From Cupriavidus necator N-1 (GTDB lineage: Bacteria; Pseudomonadota; Gammaproteobacteria; Burkholderiales; Burkholderiaceae), in the NCBI RefSeq assembly GCF_000219215.1, contig NC_015727.1, positions 1,435,176-1,499,175 of the forward strand: a stretch of 64,000 nt of DNA. The letters are read 5' to 3'. The position numbers were made by a program, and so were the translations under genes. This document shows positions 1 through 7,541 of this stretch, piece by piece (the stretch's first letter is position 1; each line of letters opens with the position of its first letter). The notes beneath the pieces were generated by a model, which had not been told where the DNA came from, ran no database searches, and saw nothing but the letters and a program-made list of their open reading frames with translations.

Positions 1-462
1 CACCTCGCCTGAAACCAGGCGCCGGCACTGTTGCCAGGATGGCAGCGGCCGGCCCATGCGGTCAGCAGACAGCGCGGCGGCCACCAGCACGTCGTCGATG
101 CGCACGCTGCGTCCGACCATGCAAATGTGCTGTGGCGCCACCGCACCCACGCGCTTGAGCAAGGGAACGTCCGCGGGCAGGTAGCCACGCTGCGCCGCCA
201 GTGCAGCCGCTTCGATCGGCAACTGAACCAGCACGATGCGGCCCACACGCACGGCTCCATGCTGCAAGTCGCCCCGATTGAAGGTCGGATCGATGCGATA
301 CCAGCCAACCGCCATGCTGGCGGACGGGTTATAGGTCAGGCGAGGCAGCGGCGACGCCAAAGACGCCCAGGCCAACGCAGCGAGACCGAGAATAGAGAAG
401 CCTGCGACCACGATGCGAGCGCGTAGGCGCGAGCGCGGATGCCGCGCGGTGCCGGCAGTCAT
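1..462 (-). CDS. traF: TraF-like S26 signal peptidase of a Tn4371-type conjugative element (partial)
   Basis: The reading frame starts at ATG 462 and runs off the left edge, so the C-terminus is missing (154 codons visible). After a basic N-terminus there is one hydrophobic segment (about residues 16-35, IVVAGFSILGLAALAWASLA), then YNPSASMAVGWYRI, which carries the serine expected of the S26C/TraF peptidases, and further on LLKRVGAVA with the expected lysine of the Ser/Lys dyad. Family members process the pilin or other substrates of the conjugative pilus at the inner membrane. The ATG overlaps the TGA of the upstream DUF2840 gene in an ATGA motif, so the two are probably translationally coupled. 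DUF2840-traF is a standard gene pair of Tn4371-like ICEs. Family call is firm; activity cannot be judged without the C-terminus. Confidence 0.82.
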   Translation of the reverse strand, partial: MTAGTARHPRSRLRARIVVAGFSILGLAALAWASLASPLPRLTYNPSASMAVGWYRIDPTFNRGDLQHGAVRVGRIVLVQLPIEAAALAAQRGYLPADVPLLKRVGAVAPQHICMVGRSVRIDDVLVAAALSADRMGRPLPSWQQCRRLVSGEV

Positions 463-992
463 GCTAGCGACCTCCCCGCCAGCCAGGCGGCATGCCGCTC
501 GGCAGTATAGGCCGGCAGCGGCAAGCACGCGCTGAGCCGATTGCCCAGCGTGCGCCAGTACGCGGGCGACACAGCGACCGGGGCAATGCCCAGCGCCTCG
601 ATGGCGTCGATCCGTTCCAGCACGGCGCGCACGGCCGATTCGCCCTCGGCATCCAGCAGCAGACGAGCCCCGGGCAACACGCCGGGGATGCGCTGCGCCG
701 CGTCCAACGACGTGCAAGTCTGCATCACCATGAGTTGCCAGCGCACCGTACCGTAATCGTTGGCTTGCCAAAGGATACGGCAGAACACCGCGCCCGGCAG
801 AAACACCGCGACACGACGCGAACGGTCGAGGCGGATGGTGTGCGCTTGGTTACCAAAACGCAGGTGGATGTCGATGCGCTGCGCGATGTAGGCGAGCGAG
901 ACGCGGGTCACCGGCGCGGAGCCGTCAAGGCCGGCGAGCACCGCAAGTGGTGGCGGGGGCGTAGCTGCGACCGCCGAAGGTTGCGCGTTCAT
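459..992 (-). CDS. DUF2840 family protein of Tn4371-type ICE
   Basis: A protein of about 177 residues that I recognise as the DUF2840 family, found beside traF in Tn4371-like ICEs; its biochemical role is unknown. The open frame extends to ATG 1019, but I prefer ATG 992 (MNAQPSAVAATPPPP) because a CGGAG ribosome-binding motif lies about nine bases before it, whereas nothing suitable precedes 1019. It overlaps traF by four bases (ATGA). An IS4-family element begins at 1026, only 34 bases upstream of the preferred start, so the native promoter or upstream operon partners (ParB-like, ParA) are now separated from this pair by nearly 3 kb of insertion sequence. Expression would then depend on read-out from the IS or on a new promoter. 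Confidence 0.75.
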   Translation of the reverse strand: MNAQPSAVAATPPPPLAVLAGLDGSAPVTRVSLAYIAQRIDIHLRFGNQAHTIRLDRSRRVAVFLPGAVFCRILWQANDYGTVRWQLMVMQTCTSLDAAQRIPGVLPGARLLLDAEGESAVRAVLERIDAIEALGIAPVAVSPAYWRTLGNRLSACLPLPAYTAERHAAWLAGRSLA

Positions 993-1025
993 CAGATTTG
1001 CTCCGAGAAACCTCGCCATTCAAGG

Positions 1026-2500
1026 CTGAGGATTACCCACAAATCCGGTTGTAAACTGGATTGAGCGGTGTTAACTTTCGCCCATCCTATTTATGTTGTT
1101 GCAGCGGATTGGCGATCAGAGACGACACGGCAGACTGGGCTAGCGAAGAATTCGCAGAGGCGAGTCTCGGCGATGCTCGCCTGTCGCAGCGACTGGTCGC
1201 GCTGGCCCGGCAGCTGGCCATCAGTCCACACACTTCGCTCCCCCAGGCCCTGTCACCAGCTGAACTGAAGGCGGCCTACCGCTTCTTCGATAACGATCAG
1301 GTCGATACCAACGGCGTGCTGGCGCCGCATATTGCACAGACGTTGCACCGCATGGAACAGTTGCCAGTGGTGCTGGCAATACAGGATACGACCGAATTCA
1401 ATCTGACGCACCTGCACGCCACAGAGGGCTTAGGTCGCTGTACCGGTGGCAATGAGCGTGGTTTCCTGATGCACAGCCTGCTGGCAGTCAGTCCAGAGGG
1501 GCTGCCGCTTGGGGTGCTGGGCATGAAGACGTGGACACGCGCTGAAGCAACCAAAGGTAGTGCTGCGCAGCGCAAGTCCCGACCCGTCCACGAGAAAGAA
1601 AGCGCTAAGTGGATCGAGGGTCTTGCCCATCTGTCTGCGCTGAAGTCGCGCTGTGCACAGACCCAACTGGTAGGGATCGGAGATCGCGAAAGCGATGTGT
1701 ATGAACTGTTTGCTGCCGAGCGACCAGACGGAGTGGACTGGCTGGTGCGCGCAGCATGGAATCGCTGTGCCCGCCATCCCCAGCGCTATCTCTGGCAAGC
1801 GGTATTGGACACCCCTGCGGCAGGCTACACCGAGTTGCTGATTCCGGCCAGAGGTGCACGCACCCTACGCACGGCCCGCCTGACGCTGCGATACGCGCCC
1901 GTTCGCCTGCAACCACCTCAGACGCGGGCTGGCTTGCCCGAGCAGAATGTCTTCGCTGTGCATGTCATCGAGGACGAACCGCCCGCCGGTATCGAGCCGC
2001 TCGAATGGATGCTACTCAGTTCGGTGCCCACGCACTCGCCTGAGCAGGCTCTTGAGCGGCTTCAGTGGTATGCGCGGCGCTGGACCATCGAGACCTGGCA
2101 CCGTGTGCTCAAGAGTGGCTGCCGTATCGAGGCCCGCCAATTCGGTACACTGGAACGCTTCGTGCGGGCCACCTCCCTGTTTGCCGTAATCGCCTGGCGC
2201 ATTCTGTACACGACTCTACTGGCTCGCCTTGATGGCGAGTTGCCCTGCGAGGTAGTCCTTCAGCCCATCGAATGGCAGGCTCTGTATTGCCGCGTACACC
2301 GAACCACCCGGCCACCGGACAAAGCGCCATCGCTGAATCAGGCAGTACTGTGGATCGCCACGCTGGGTGGCTACCTGAATCGCCGCAGTGATCCTCCGCC
2401 CGGCGCCACGGTTATCTGGCGAGGCTTCTTCGTCCTCCACGAGATTACCGAAATGTTCCGCATCTTCAGTTCAGGTCCATAGGATGTGGGTAAAGCTCAG
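1026..2500 (+). mobile_element. IS4-family insertion sequence with terminal inverted repeats
   Basis: The ends are imperfect inverted repeats: left CTGAGGATTACCCACAAATC from 1026, and the right end (2482-2500) read inward is CTGAGCTTTACCCACATCC. One transposase gene fills the element (about 1.47 kb, a normal size for IS4-family members). I could not see a convincing target duplication: the bases just outside (CCATTCAAGG on the left, GCCTTTAGGC on the right) do not match, which suggests later rearrangement, or that the junction with the neighbouring IS110 copy (from 2515) was altered. The element sits between the DUF2840 gene and the ParB-like gene of the ICE module. Confidence 0.8.
1061..2482 (+). 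CDS. IS4-family transposase (DDE, Tn5-like group)
   Basis: Transposase of about 470 residues. The N-terminal part (from DWASEEFAEASLGDARLSQR) resembles the DNA-binding segment of Tn5/IS50-like transposases. The catalytic residues can be picked out: the first Asp in AIQDTTEFN, the second in GIGDRESDVYE, and the Glu in the signature YARRWTIETWHRVLKSG, which fits the IS4-family YREK pattern exactly (Y-2-R-3-E-6-K). The frame is intact to the stop at 2482, 18 bases before the IS end. There is no ATG at the front. The frame opens with TTG 1061, and another TTG at 1109 (LAIRDDTADWAS) is equally possible, so the start is uncertain. Likely functional for transposition as far as the reading frame shows. 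Confidence 0.88.
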   Translation: MSGVNFRPSYLCCCSGLAIRDDTADWASEEFAEASLGDARLSQRLVALARQLAISPHTSLPQALSPAELKAAYRFFDNDQVDTNGVLAPHIAQTLHRMEQLPVVLAIQDTTEFNLTHLHATEGLGRCTGGNERGFLMHSLLAVSPEGLPLGVLGMKTWTRAEATKGSAAQRKSRPVHEKESAKWIEGLAHLSALKSRCAQTQLVGIGDRESDVYELFAAERPDGVDWLVRAAWNRCARHPQRYLWQAVLDTPAAGYTELLIPARGARTLRTARLTLRYAPVRLQPPQTRAGLPEQNVFAVHVIEDEPPAGIEPLEWMLLSSVPTHSPEQALERLQWYARRWTIETWHRVLKSGCRIEARQFGTLERFVRATSLFAVIAWRILYTTLLARLDGELPCEVVLQPIEWQALYCRVHRTTRPPDKAPSLNQAVLWIATLGGYLNRRSDPPPGATVIWRGFFVLHEITEMFRIFSSGP

Positions 2501-2643
2501 GCCTTTAGGCAGGGGAGATGGAATGAACACCGCCCGTCAGTAACGCTAGCGGGGGTTCCACGATGAGGGGCTCTCGCTTGACCGACGGCATCGATGTGCC
2601 AAAGTGAAGATCCGAACCATCACTTGAGGTAAGGAGAGCCCAA

Positions 2644-3666
2644 ATGAATGCTACGACATATGGGCTGGATCTTGCAAAGTCGATCTTCCAGCTCTACTGG
2701 GTCGACCCAGAGACGGGCGAGACGCACAGCCGGCGCCTCAGCAAGACCCAACTGATTTCCTTTCTGAGCAATCGCACCCCCGGCAAGTTCGTACTGGAGG
2801 CGTGTGGCGGCGCGCACTGGTGGGCAAGAAAGATTATCAGCCTGGGCCATGAAGCCATCCTACTCCACCCAAAGTACGTGCGACCGTTCGTGCGGACCAA
2901 CAAGACCGATGCGGCCGACGCGCGCGCGATCTGGACAGCCGCGCAGCAACCTGGGATGCGACCGATACCGGTAAAGACTGAGGCACAGCAAGCCTTACTT
3001 GGATTGCACCGAATTCGCTCGGAACTAGTCGACAGCCGCACGCGGCAAGTGAATCAGATTCGCGGCTTGCTGGGCGAATACGGCCTGCACTTCGTGCTTG
3101 GTCGCAAGGCTGCCATGGCGCAGTTTGTCACCCGACTGAGCGAGATCGAGCAAACCATCCCGGCTCCCTTGTGGCGACTGTTGTCGCGCCAGTTACAGCG
3201 ACTCAGGCAGTTGGACGCTGAAATCCTCGCGGCCGAGCAAGAGATCGCTGCATGGCTAAAAACCGAGCCTGCCGCCCAATGTGTGGATGCGATTCCGGGA
3301 ATTGGCCCGATCACCGCCACGGCCCTGGTTGCCACCATGGGATCTCCCCAGGCTTACCGCTCAGGCAGAGCCTTCGCGGCCAGCCTGGGCCTGGTACCAA
3401 CCCAGAGTGGCACCGGCGGCAAGGTTCACCTCGGCCATATCAGCAAACGTGGCGATCCCTATTTGCGCAAACTGCTGATCCATGGCGCACGCATCGTGCT
3501 GACCCGCTCGAAGCGGCGCCCGTGCTGGGCTGAGGCCCTGCTGGTCAGGCGCCCGACCAATGTTGCCATCGTCGCGCTAGCCAACAAGATGGCGCGCACC
3601 GCCTGGGCATTGCTTGCCCATCGCCGCGTCTATGAACCCGGCTATATCAGCGCACGGCCTGCGTAG
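2644..3666 (+). CDS. IS110-family transposase, copy 1 (RuvC-like DEDD, IS1111 group)
   Basis: A complete 340-residue transposase. The N-terminal RuvC-like DEDD domain starts GLDLAKSIFQLYWVD and includes VRTNKTDAADARAIW with its paired aspartates. The C-terminal transposase_20 domain begins with the helix-hairpin-helix-like AIPGIGPITATALVATMG and continues with RAFAASLGLVPTQSGTGGK, which carries the serine-rich motif of the second catalytic site. A good ribosome-binding site (AAGGAG) precedes ATG 2644 with seven bases between. It differs from copy 2 by only two residues that I can see (Ala for Thr in VLEACGGAH, and Ile for Val near the C-terminus), so the two insertions are recent relatives. 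IS110 enzymes move a circular intermediate by RNA-guided recombination. Confidence 0.93.
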   Translation: MNATTYGLDLAKSIFQLYWVDPETGETHSRRLSKTQLISFLSNRTPGKFVLEACGGAHWWARKIISLGHEAILLHPKYVRPFVRTNKTDAADARAIWTAAQQPGMRPIPVKTEAQQALLGLHRIRSELVDSRTRQVNQIRGLLGEYGLHFVLGRKAAMAQFVTRLSEIEQTIPAPLWRLLSRQLQRLRQLDAEILAAEQEIAAWLKTEPAAQCVDAIPGIGPITATALVATMGSPQAYRSGRAFAASLGLVPTQSGTGGKVHLGHISKRGDPYLRKLLIHGARIVLTRSKRRPCWAEALLVRRPTNVAIVALANKMARTAWALLAHRRVYEPGYISARPA

Positions 3667-3938
3667 CGAAAGCACGACCACAGCAGGGCACAAACGAATA
3701 CCTTCAGGGTTGCACAGGGTAAGGAGATAAGGTGTGATGGCAAACTAGGTCGGACCGCGGGAACGCAAACCCGATGACGTCCAAGCGGCTTACAGCCCGT
3801 CGTGGGAGATGGGGACGTTCCCGGCTGATTCCATCAAGGCCCGCAGGCACGTTCCTGCAGCAAGGTCGGATATAAGACAGCAACCCATACCTACAAGCCA
3901 AAGCCCTTCAATTTACCTTGGCATCCGGGCGGTGTTCA
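3667..3938 (+). ncRNA. Right-end noncoding region of IS110 copy 1: candidate bridge RNA/seekRNA
   Basis: About 270 bases between the transposase stop and the right subterminal repeat hold no convincing gene and are almost identical in copy 2 (20138-20409). In IS110-family elements a structured noncoding RNA encoded in one noncoding end guides recombination; in the IS1111 branch the long noncoding end is on the transposase 3' side, as here. Several self-complementary stretches are visible, for example GGAACG...CGTTCC and GGAACGTGCC-type segments around 3770-3870. The assignment is inference from family architecture; I have not folded it or defined its ends or guide loops. Confidence 0.45.
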
Positions 3939-3948
3939 TATAAGGACG

Positions 3949-4200
3949 TCAATGGGGTGACTCCGGGAATTCGCGTTCCAGCAGCGCGCGCAGCAGTTCG
4001 GCGACGGTCACGCCTTGCGTGAACGCCGAGACTCTGATGCGTGCGCGCGTCGCCGGTGTGATATCGAGCGTCAGGCGTGCGGTGTACAGGTCGTTCTTCT
4101 GGAGGCCGTCTGCCTCGCCCTGTCGAACCCACGCCTGAGCGTGCGGGTTCACGGGCGGACGCGCGCCAATGGCGATGCGTTTGCCACGGGTGATCGTCAT
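3949..4200 (-). CDS. Small ParB-like/ribbon-helix-helix partner of ParA
   Basis: An 83-residue basic protein starting MTITRGKRIAIGARPPVNPH. The C-terminal half, LTLDITPATRARIRVSAFTQ followed by VAELLRALLE, looks like a ribbon-helix-helix domain: a beta strand, then a helix with a turn. In Tn4371-like ICEs a gene of this size follows parA and is usually labelled ParB-like. ATG 4200 overlaps the parA TGA (ATGA); an in-frame ATG at 4209 is the alternative. The stop codon lies exactly at the edge of IS110 copy 1 (the TGA spans 3949-3951, inside the IS), so the last residue or two may be IS-derived. It probably binds a partition site or represses the operon with ParA; that is inference. Confidence 0.65.
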   Translation of the reverse strand: MTITRGKRIAIGARPPVNPHAQAWVRQGEADGLQKNDLYTARLTLDITPATRARIRVSAFTQGVTVAELLRALLEREFPESPH

Positions 4201-4835
4201 GTCGGCCACCGCAGCAGTTCATCGACCAACGCGGTGATTTCGTGCGCGGCGGCACTGTCTGGCGCGGTTTCGCGGGCGAGCCGGCCTGCAGCCACCCTGT
4301 CGGCGAACACGATGCGCTGATGCACTTCGGCGCGCAGCGCCGGTGGCGGCTGATCAGCCAATGCTTGGCGGGCTTCGCGGCCAATGACGGTGGTGCTGAT
4401 GCGCCGATTGATCATGAAGGCAGCGCGTATCGCCGGCCGGAAGACTGGCGCTTCACGGATCAGCGCGACCATCTCGGCAGATGCCCACAGGTCGTAGAGA
4501 CTGGGCTGCGCTGGAACCACGACGCGATCGGCGGCCAATAATGCCGGGCGCGCCAAAGCGGCGATGCGTGGCGGGCCGTCGATGACGACATGGTCGCAGC
4601 GTCGCGCCAAGTCCGGTGCTTCCTGGTGCAGCGTTTCGCGGGCGAGGCCCAAGGCGCCAAATAGGCGAGCCAAGCCCTGCTGGCTTCGTCGTTGTGTCCA
4701 GTCCAACGCCGATCCCTGTGGGTCGGCATCAAGCAGGACGACGTGCTGGCCGCGTAGCGCCAGCTCCCCGGCGATGTGCGTGGCGAGCGTGGTCTTGCCC
4801 ACGCCACCCTTCTGGTTGAGTAAGGCGACAATCAT
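4197..4835 (-). CDS. parA: ParA-family partition ATPase
   Basis: A short 212-residue ParA/MinD-superfamily ATPase. The deviant Walker A motif LNQKGGVGKTTLATH is at residues 6-20, followed by the DADPQGSALDW motif (switch I region) and the Walker B-like VVIDGPPRI around residue 88. Such small ParAs are typical of Tn4371-family ICEs and IncP-like plasmids. It overlaps the downstream ParB-like gene by four bases and sits upstream of the IS insertions. The repA gene and three iterons lie just upstream on the same strand, making a rep-par stability module. It would act in the cytoplasm, moving or tethering the element when it exists as a circle. Confidence 0.88.
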   Translation of the reverse strand: MIVALLNQKGGVGKTTLATHIAGELALRGQHVVLLDADPQGSALDWTQRRSQQGLARLFGALGLARETLHQEAPDLARRCDHVVIDGPPRIAALARPALLAADRVVVPAQPSLYDLWASAEMVALIREAPVFRPAIRAAFMINRRISTTVIGREARQALADQPPPALRAEVHQRIVFADRVAAGRLARETAPDSAAAHEITALVDELLRWPT

Positions 4836-5079
4836 GACCTCGCCTCACGGACTGAAACACCGGCCTTTGCTGCGTCGTGCCGGTCGGAGGTTGTCCACCG
4901 ACGCCGCGCGCTACTACTAGTTAGTTTTTTTAAGTTAGATAAGTTAACGGAGCCGAAAACCCGCGCCGGTATTGGCTTTGCGGGTATTCCATACTCCTGA
5001 TAGCACGATACGCGTACTCCTGATAGCACGATACCCCTTACTCCTGATAGCACGAGGCTCTTCACAGGTTGTCCCCAAG
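4836..5079. promoter_or_regulatory. Intergenic region between parA and repA: putative ICE origin with iterons
   Basis: A 244-base gap with lower GC than its surroundings (an AT-rich TTAGTTTTTTTAAGTTAGAT-like stretch near 4920-4945), three iterons (4992-5055) and TTATCCCC/TTGTCCCC motifs at 5065-5085 that resemble degenerate DnaA boxes. The combination of AT-rich DNA, iterons and an adjacent initiator gene is the usual anatomy of a theta-type origin. No promoter could be assigned with confidence, although parA must be transcribed from somewhere here or from repA. Confidence 0.5.
4992..5055 (-). repeat. Three direct repeats (iterons) of TACTCCTGATAGCACGA
   Basis: The 17-base unit TACTCCTGATAGCACGA occurs three times without mismatch at 4992, 5015 and 5039, that is at 23- and 24-base spacing (about two helical turns). 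Copies 1 and 2 are also followed by TAC. They lie immediately downstream of the repA stop codon and upstream of parA. Spacing near two turns puts the binding faces in register, as expected for iterons bound by an initiator such as the adjacent RepA. Confidence 0.75.
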
Positions 5080-5913
5080 TTATCCCCGTGCCGTGGAAAG
5101 CACGGGCCTGAAGGTCAGCACTTCGGTGGCATCGCCCGGCACACGCGCGATGCCAAGGACGTACCCAGGCAAGGGTTGCCGCGCCACCAGTGCGCGCAGG
5201 TCGTAGGCAAAATCCGAGAAGCGCGTGGCGCTGCCCGATTTCCGGTACAGGTGCCGAAAATCGAATTGCCAGCCGCCCGGCTGCTTGCCACCGTGCTTGC
5301 GCACCAGGCGGTACAACCATCGCTCGATGCCGCCAGTGAGCCGGAAATACGCCGGATCGATGGTCAGCATCAGGGCAGCGTCGACGACGCCGGCGTAGAA
5401 CCAGTCCGGCAGGATCAGCTCGATACCGAGCGGCCTGCCACGGGCATCGGCCAATTCCTTCCACTCGTTGATCCATGAGAACCGATGCAGGCGCCGCCCG
5501 CTCGTCTCGCGGATCGAGGTTGCCACGGTGGTCGATTGCAGCCGGTCGAGCGCGGCCTTGAGGCGTTGGTAGTCGCGCAGCGACACCCCGCGTCCTGCGA
5601 ATCGAAGGATTTCGTATGGTGTGGCGTGCATCAGCCGGGGTGGGCGCAGGCCCGCGTCGTGCGCTTCCGCGATCTGGCTGGCGGCCCAGATCAAAATGTC
5701 CGCATCCCAGATCGTGGCGATGCCATGCTCCTGCGTGCCTTCCACGCGGATAATGACGTTCCCGCTGCGGAAATCGATCGGCGCCGTGCGCCGCGACTTC
5801 GCCAGCGAAAAGAACGGGTACGCCATCAAGTCCTGGGCATCGCGCGGCGCCATGTCGCCCGGCAAGGCGTGGAAGCGGTCGAGTTGTTCCCGCTCCACTG
5901 ATCGACTTGACAT
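5080..5913 (-). CDS. repA: Replication initiator protein A (RPA family) of Tn4371-type ICE
   Basis: A 277-residue protein of the RPA/replication initiator A family (start MSSRSVEREQ; an upstream ATG at 5925 is possible). Recognisable segments are MAYPFFSLAKSRR near the N-terminus, DILIWAASQIAEA, RGVSLRDYQRLKAALDRL and FSWINEWKELAD in the centre, which are conserved in this initiator family of broad-host-range elements. It probably binds the three iterons just downstream (4992-5055) to start autonomous replication of the excised circle. Gene order AlpA-like, repA, parA, parB-like is the same as in Tn4371-family ICEs. The frame is complete, so this second replicon in the window, besides the rep gene at 61.3-62.7 kb, could still be active. 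Confidence 0.88.
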   Translation of the reverse strand: MSSRSVEREQLDRFHALPGDMAPRDAQDLMAYPFFSLAKSRRTAPIDFRSGNVIIRVEGTQEHGIATIWDADILIWAASQIAEAHDAGLRPPRLMHATPYEILRFAGRGVSLRDYQRLKAALDRLQSTTVATSIRETSGRRLHRFSWINEWKELADARGRPLGIELILPDWFYAGVVDAALMLTIDPAYFRLTGGIERWLYRLVRKHGGKQPGGWQFDFRHLYRKSGSATRFSDFAYDLRALVARQPLPGYVLGIARVPGDATEVLTFRPVLSTARG

Positions 5914-5939
5914 GGCAATGACCACCGGCGAGCCAGCGA

Positions 5940-6224
5940 TCAGCGCGCACGGCTGTCCGCCGCATGCTGTTCGGTGTATTCAGGATCGGAGGTGGCCTCG
6001 TAGCTGCGCTGGTCGGCCCAGGTGTTGAGATCGGCGACGGCGTACATGACGCGCCGGCCGAACTTGCGGAACTTCGGCCCGCCGCCAATCACCCGTTGCT
6101 TCTCGAGCGTGCGCGGCGACAACCGCAGGTAGTCGGCAGCTTCGTCGTTGGTGAGATAACGTTGGAGTTGCGGGGTCGTCGTAGCGACGGCAGCGGCTGC
6201 AGGCCGCAAGGGAGCGGGACGCAT
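5940..6224 (-). CDS. AlpA/MerR-type helix-turn-helix DNA-binding protein
   Basis: A 94-residue protein. After a proline/alanine-rich N-terminus comes a HTH_17/excisionase-like domain: LQRYLTNDEAADYLRLSPRT, LEKQRVIGGGPKFRKFGRRV and MYAVADLNTWADQR. This is the winged-helix layout of AlpA-like and excisionase proteins, with the wing at GPKFRKFGRRVMY. The GATGGAGGATCATCCG sequence before ATG 6224 gives a strong ribosome-binding site (GGAGG, nine-base spacing) and makes the upstream ATG 6239 unlikely. It is followed by repA after 26 bases, so the two are co-transcribed. It probably regulates repA or promotes excision of the ICE. Confidence 0.8.
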   Translation of the reverse strand: MRPAPLRPAAAAVATTTPQLQRYLTNDEAADYLRLSPRTLEKQRVIGGGPKFRKFGRRVMYAVADLNTWADQRSYEATSDPEYTEQHAADSRAR

Positions 6225-6349
6225 CGGATGATCCTCCATCGATCAAGATCGTTGGCCGCACAACGCGACCGGATGGAGACCAGTCTGAAGAAAGGGGGGC
6301 TGAGCGCGGAGGGTCGTTTTGCAGCGAAGGTAAGATGACCCTATGGAGG

Positions 6350-7105
6350 TCACTCGAGCTGCGCCAGGCGACGGTAGCCGCCGTGCATCAACGATCGGCC
6401 GCGGCGTACCAGGCGGCGCACGCTCGAACGCAGGCCGCTGTCGGCGTGCCAGTCACTTGCCACAGCATCGGCACCGAACAGCCCCTCCCCGACCTCGCGC
6501 AGGGACGCGCCTGCCTGGGTCGCGTCGAGCGCTTGCAAGGTGCGCATTTCCAGCATTGCGGAGGGTGTCGGCCGGGGTCGGCCAGTGACAGTCGGGGAAG
6601 CTTCGGTAACCTCCGCCAACTTGTCCCACTCGGCCACGACCGTGCGGTAGCGCGCGCTGAGTGCGGCGCCGGGCCGGACGGCATAGACAACGGCCATGCC
6701 ATCCTCCAGCCCGGGCGCCAGCGCCAGCCGTACGCAGCTGTCGGACCGGCGAGCCATCAGTATCAGACGTTTGCCGTCATGAATCAGATGCTTTTGGCCG
6801 GGAATGCGCCAAAACTGGAAGGCGCTGGCATTGGGCGATGGGTCGGCATCCGGGTAGAGTTGGAGCACCGCGTCATGGTCAGGGTACCAGGCTGGATGCG
6901 CGTCGCGCGCATCCAGAGACGGGTCTTCCAACAAGCGAAGGCCCCAGCGATGCGCCGCCTCCGGCCGGCGCCGACGGCGCAGTCAGTCACGCCGGTAGTC
7001 GGGATGGCGGCGCAGGTACTCCCAAGCCAATCCGGGCCCGTCCAGGTGCAGAACGTAGAGATACGCTGCGGTCGGAAGCCAAGAATCAGCACTTCGATCG
7101 GCCAT
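6350..7105 (-). pseudogene. DUF2285/DUF6499 ICE protein interrupted by an in-frame TGA
   Basis: Two open segments in one frame belong to a single protein. The N-terminal part from ATG 7105 (MADRSADSWLPTAAYLYVLH...GLAWEYLRRHPDYRRD) is the short DUF6499/transcriptional-regulator-like domain. After a TGA at 6983-6985 the frame continues LRRRRRPEAAHRWGLRLLED into the DUF2285 domain, down to 6350. The normal family sequence after YRRD has a tryptophan, so TGG to TGA explains the break. A ribosome-binding site (AGAAGG) precedes ATG 7105. The gene is likely inactive unless the stop is read through or translation restarts at the internal start near 6934. Everything else is intact, so the mutation looks recent or is a sequencing error. 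Confidence 0.75.
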
Positions 7106-7541
7106 GACGCAACCTTCTGTCGAACAGGAACGTCGCGATGGACATCGAGCACAAGAAAATACATCACAAAGTCTTTGACTCCAACGCCTTGTCCAGATCG
7201 TCCGAATGCGACCGCCGCGCAGCGCGGAAATCGCGCGCGGCACAGCGAATCCTGCCGCAAGCCGCGCAGGACATCATGTCTCTTTGGCTCAAGGTCGCGC
7301 CGTCTTGGCGCAATACTGTCGATCTAGACCGCGGCCGTCTTGAATCAGACTGAGATAGGCACAATTAGCTGCAATGGCCTGTGTCTGGATTCCCCGCCGC
7401 ATCGGGACCTTGGATCCAGTTCAGTGGGGATCGAACCATCGAGGTGCGCAGCGCCTCTCTCCCCTCTCTGGTGCCATTTCGACTGCGAATCGCAGGGCGG
7501 ATTAGAGCGGCGCTGGCAAGCGTGGATCCCGATCCATCAAC
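7106..7541. other. Gap without a recognisable gene
   Basis: 436 bases separate the DUF2285 gene start from the end of the XRE gene on the same strand. I see no conserved protein in either strand and no tRNA. The promoter for the DUF2285 gene and the XRE transcript end must lie here; no clear hairpin with a T-tract was found. Confidence 0.4.

Larger units (their letters stand above)
2515..3952 (+). mobile_element. IS110-family (IS1111-type) element, copy 1
   Basis: Limits were set by comparing this copy with a second copy at 18991-20423: identity starts at GAGATGG (2515) and stops after GTCAA (3952). Both copies carry a perfect 12-base subterminal inverted repeat, TGAACACCGCCC at 2524-2535 and GGGCGGTGTTCA at 3927-3938. 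That arrangement, repeats set in from the ends without terminal repeats or target duplication, is typical of the IS1111 branch of IS110. The transposase occupies 2644-3666, leaving about 285 noncoding bases on the right. The element lies 14 bases from the IS4-family element, and its right end abuts the stop codon of the ParB-like gene. Relative to copy 2 it has five extra bases before the gene, which include the ribosome-binding site. Confidence 0.85.

Noticed and set aside
4992..5055. Possible CRISPR array
   Set aside because: Only three 17-base repeats with 6-7-base gaps; no spacers, no cas genes; iterons explain them.
4832..6088. Long minus-strand frame (418 codons) across repA and the iterons
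   Set aside because: It is in another frame of repA and its end translates the iterons as repeated LSGVR units; no family resemblance, so a shadow frame.
7420..7460. tRNA T-arm-like GGTTCGATCCCC on the minus strand
   Set aside because: The flanking bases do not form a T stem, and no D or anticodon arm lies at the right distance.
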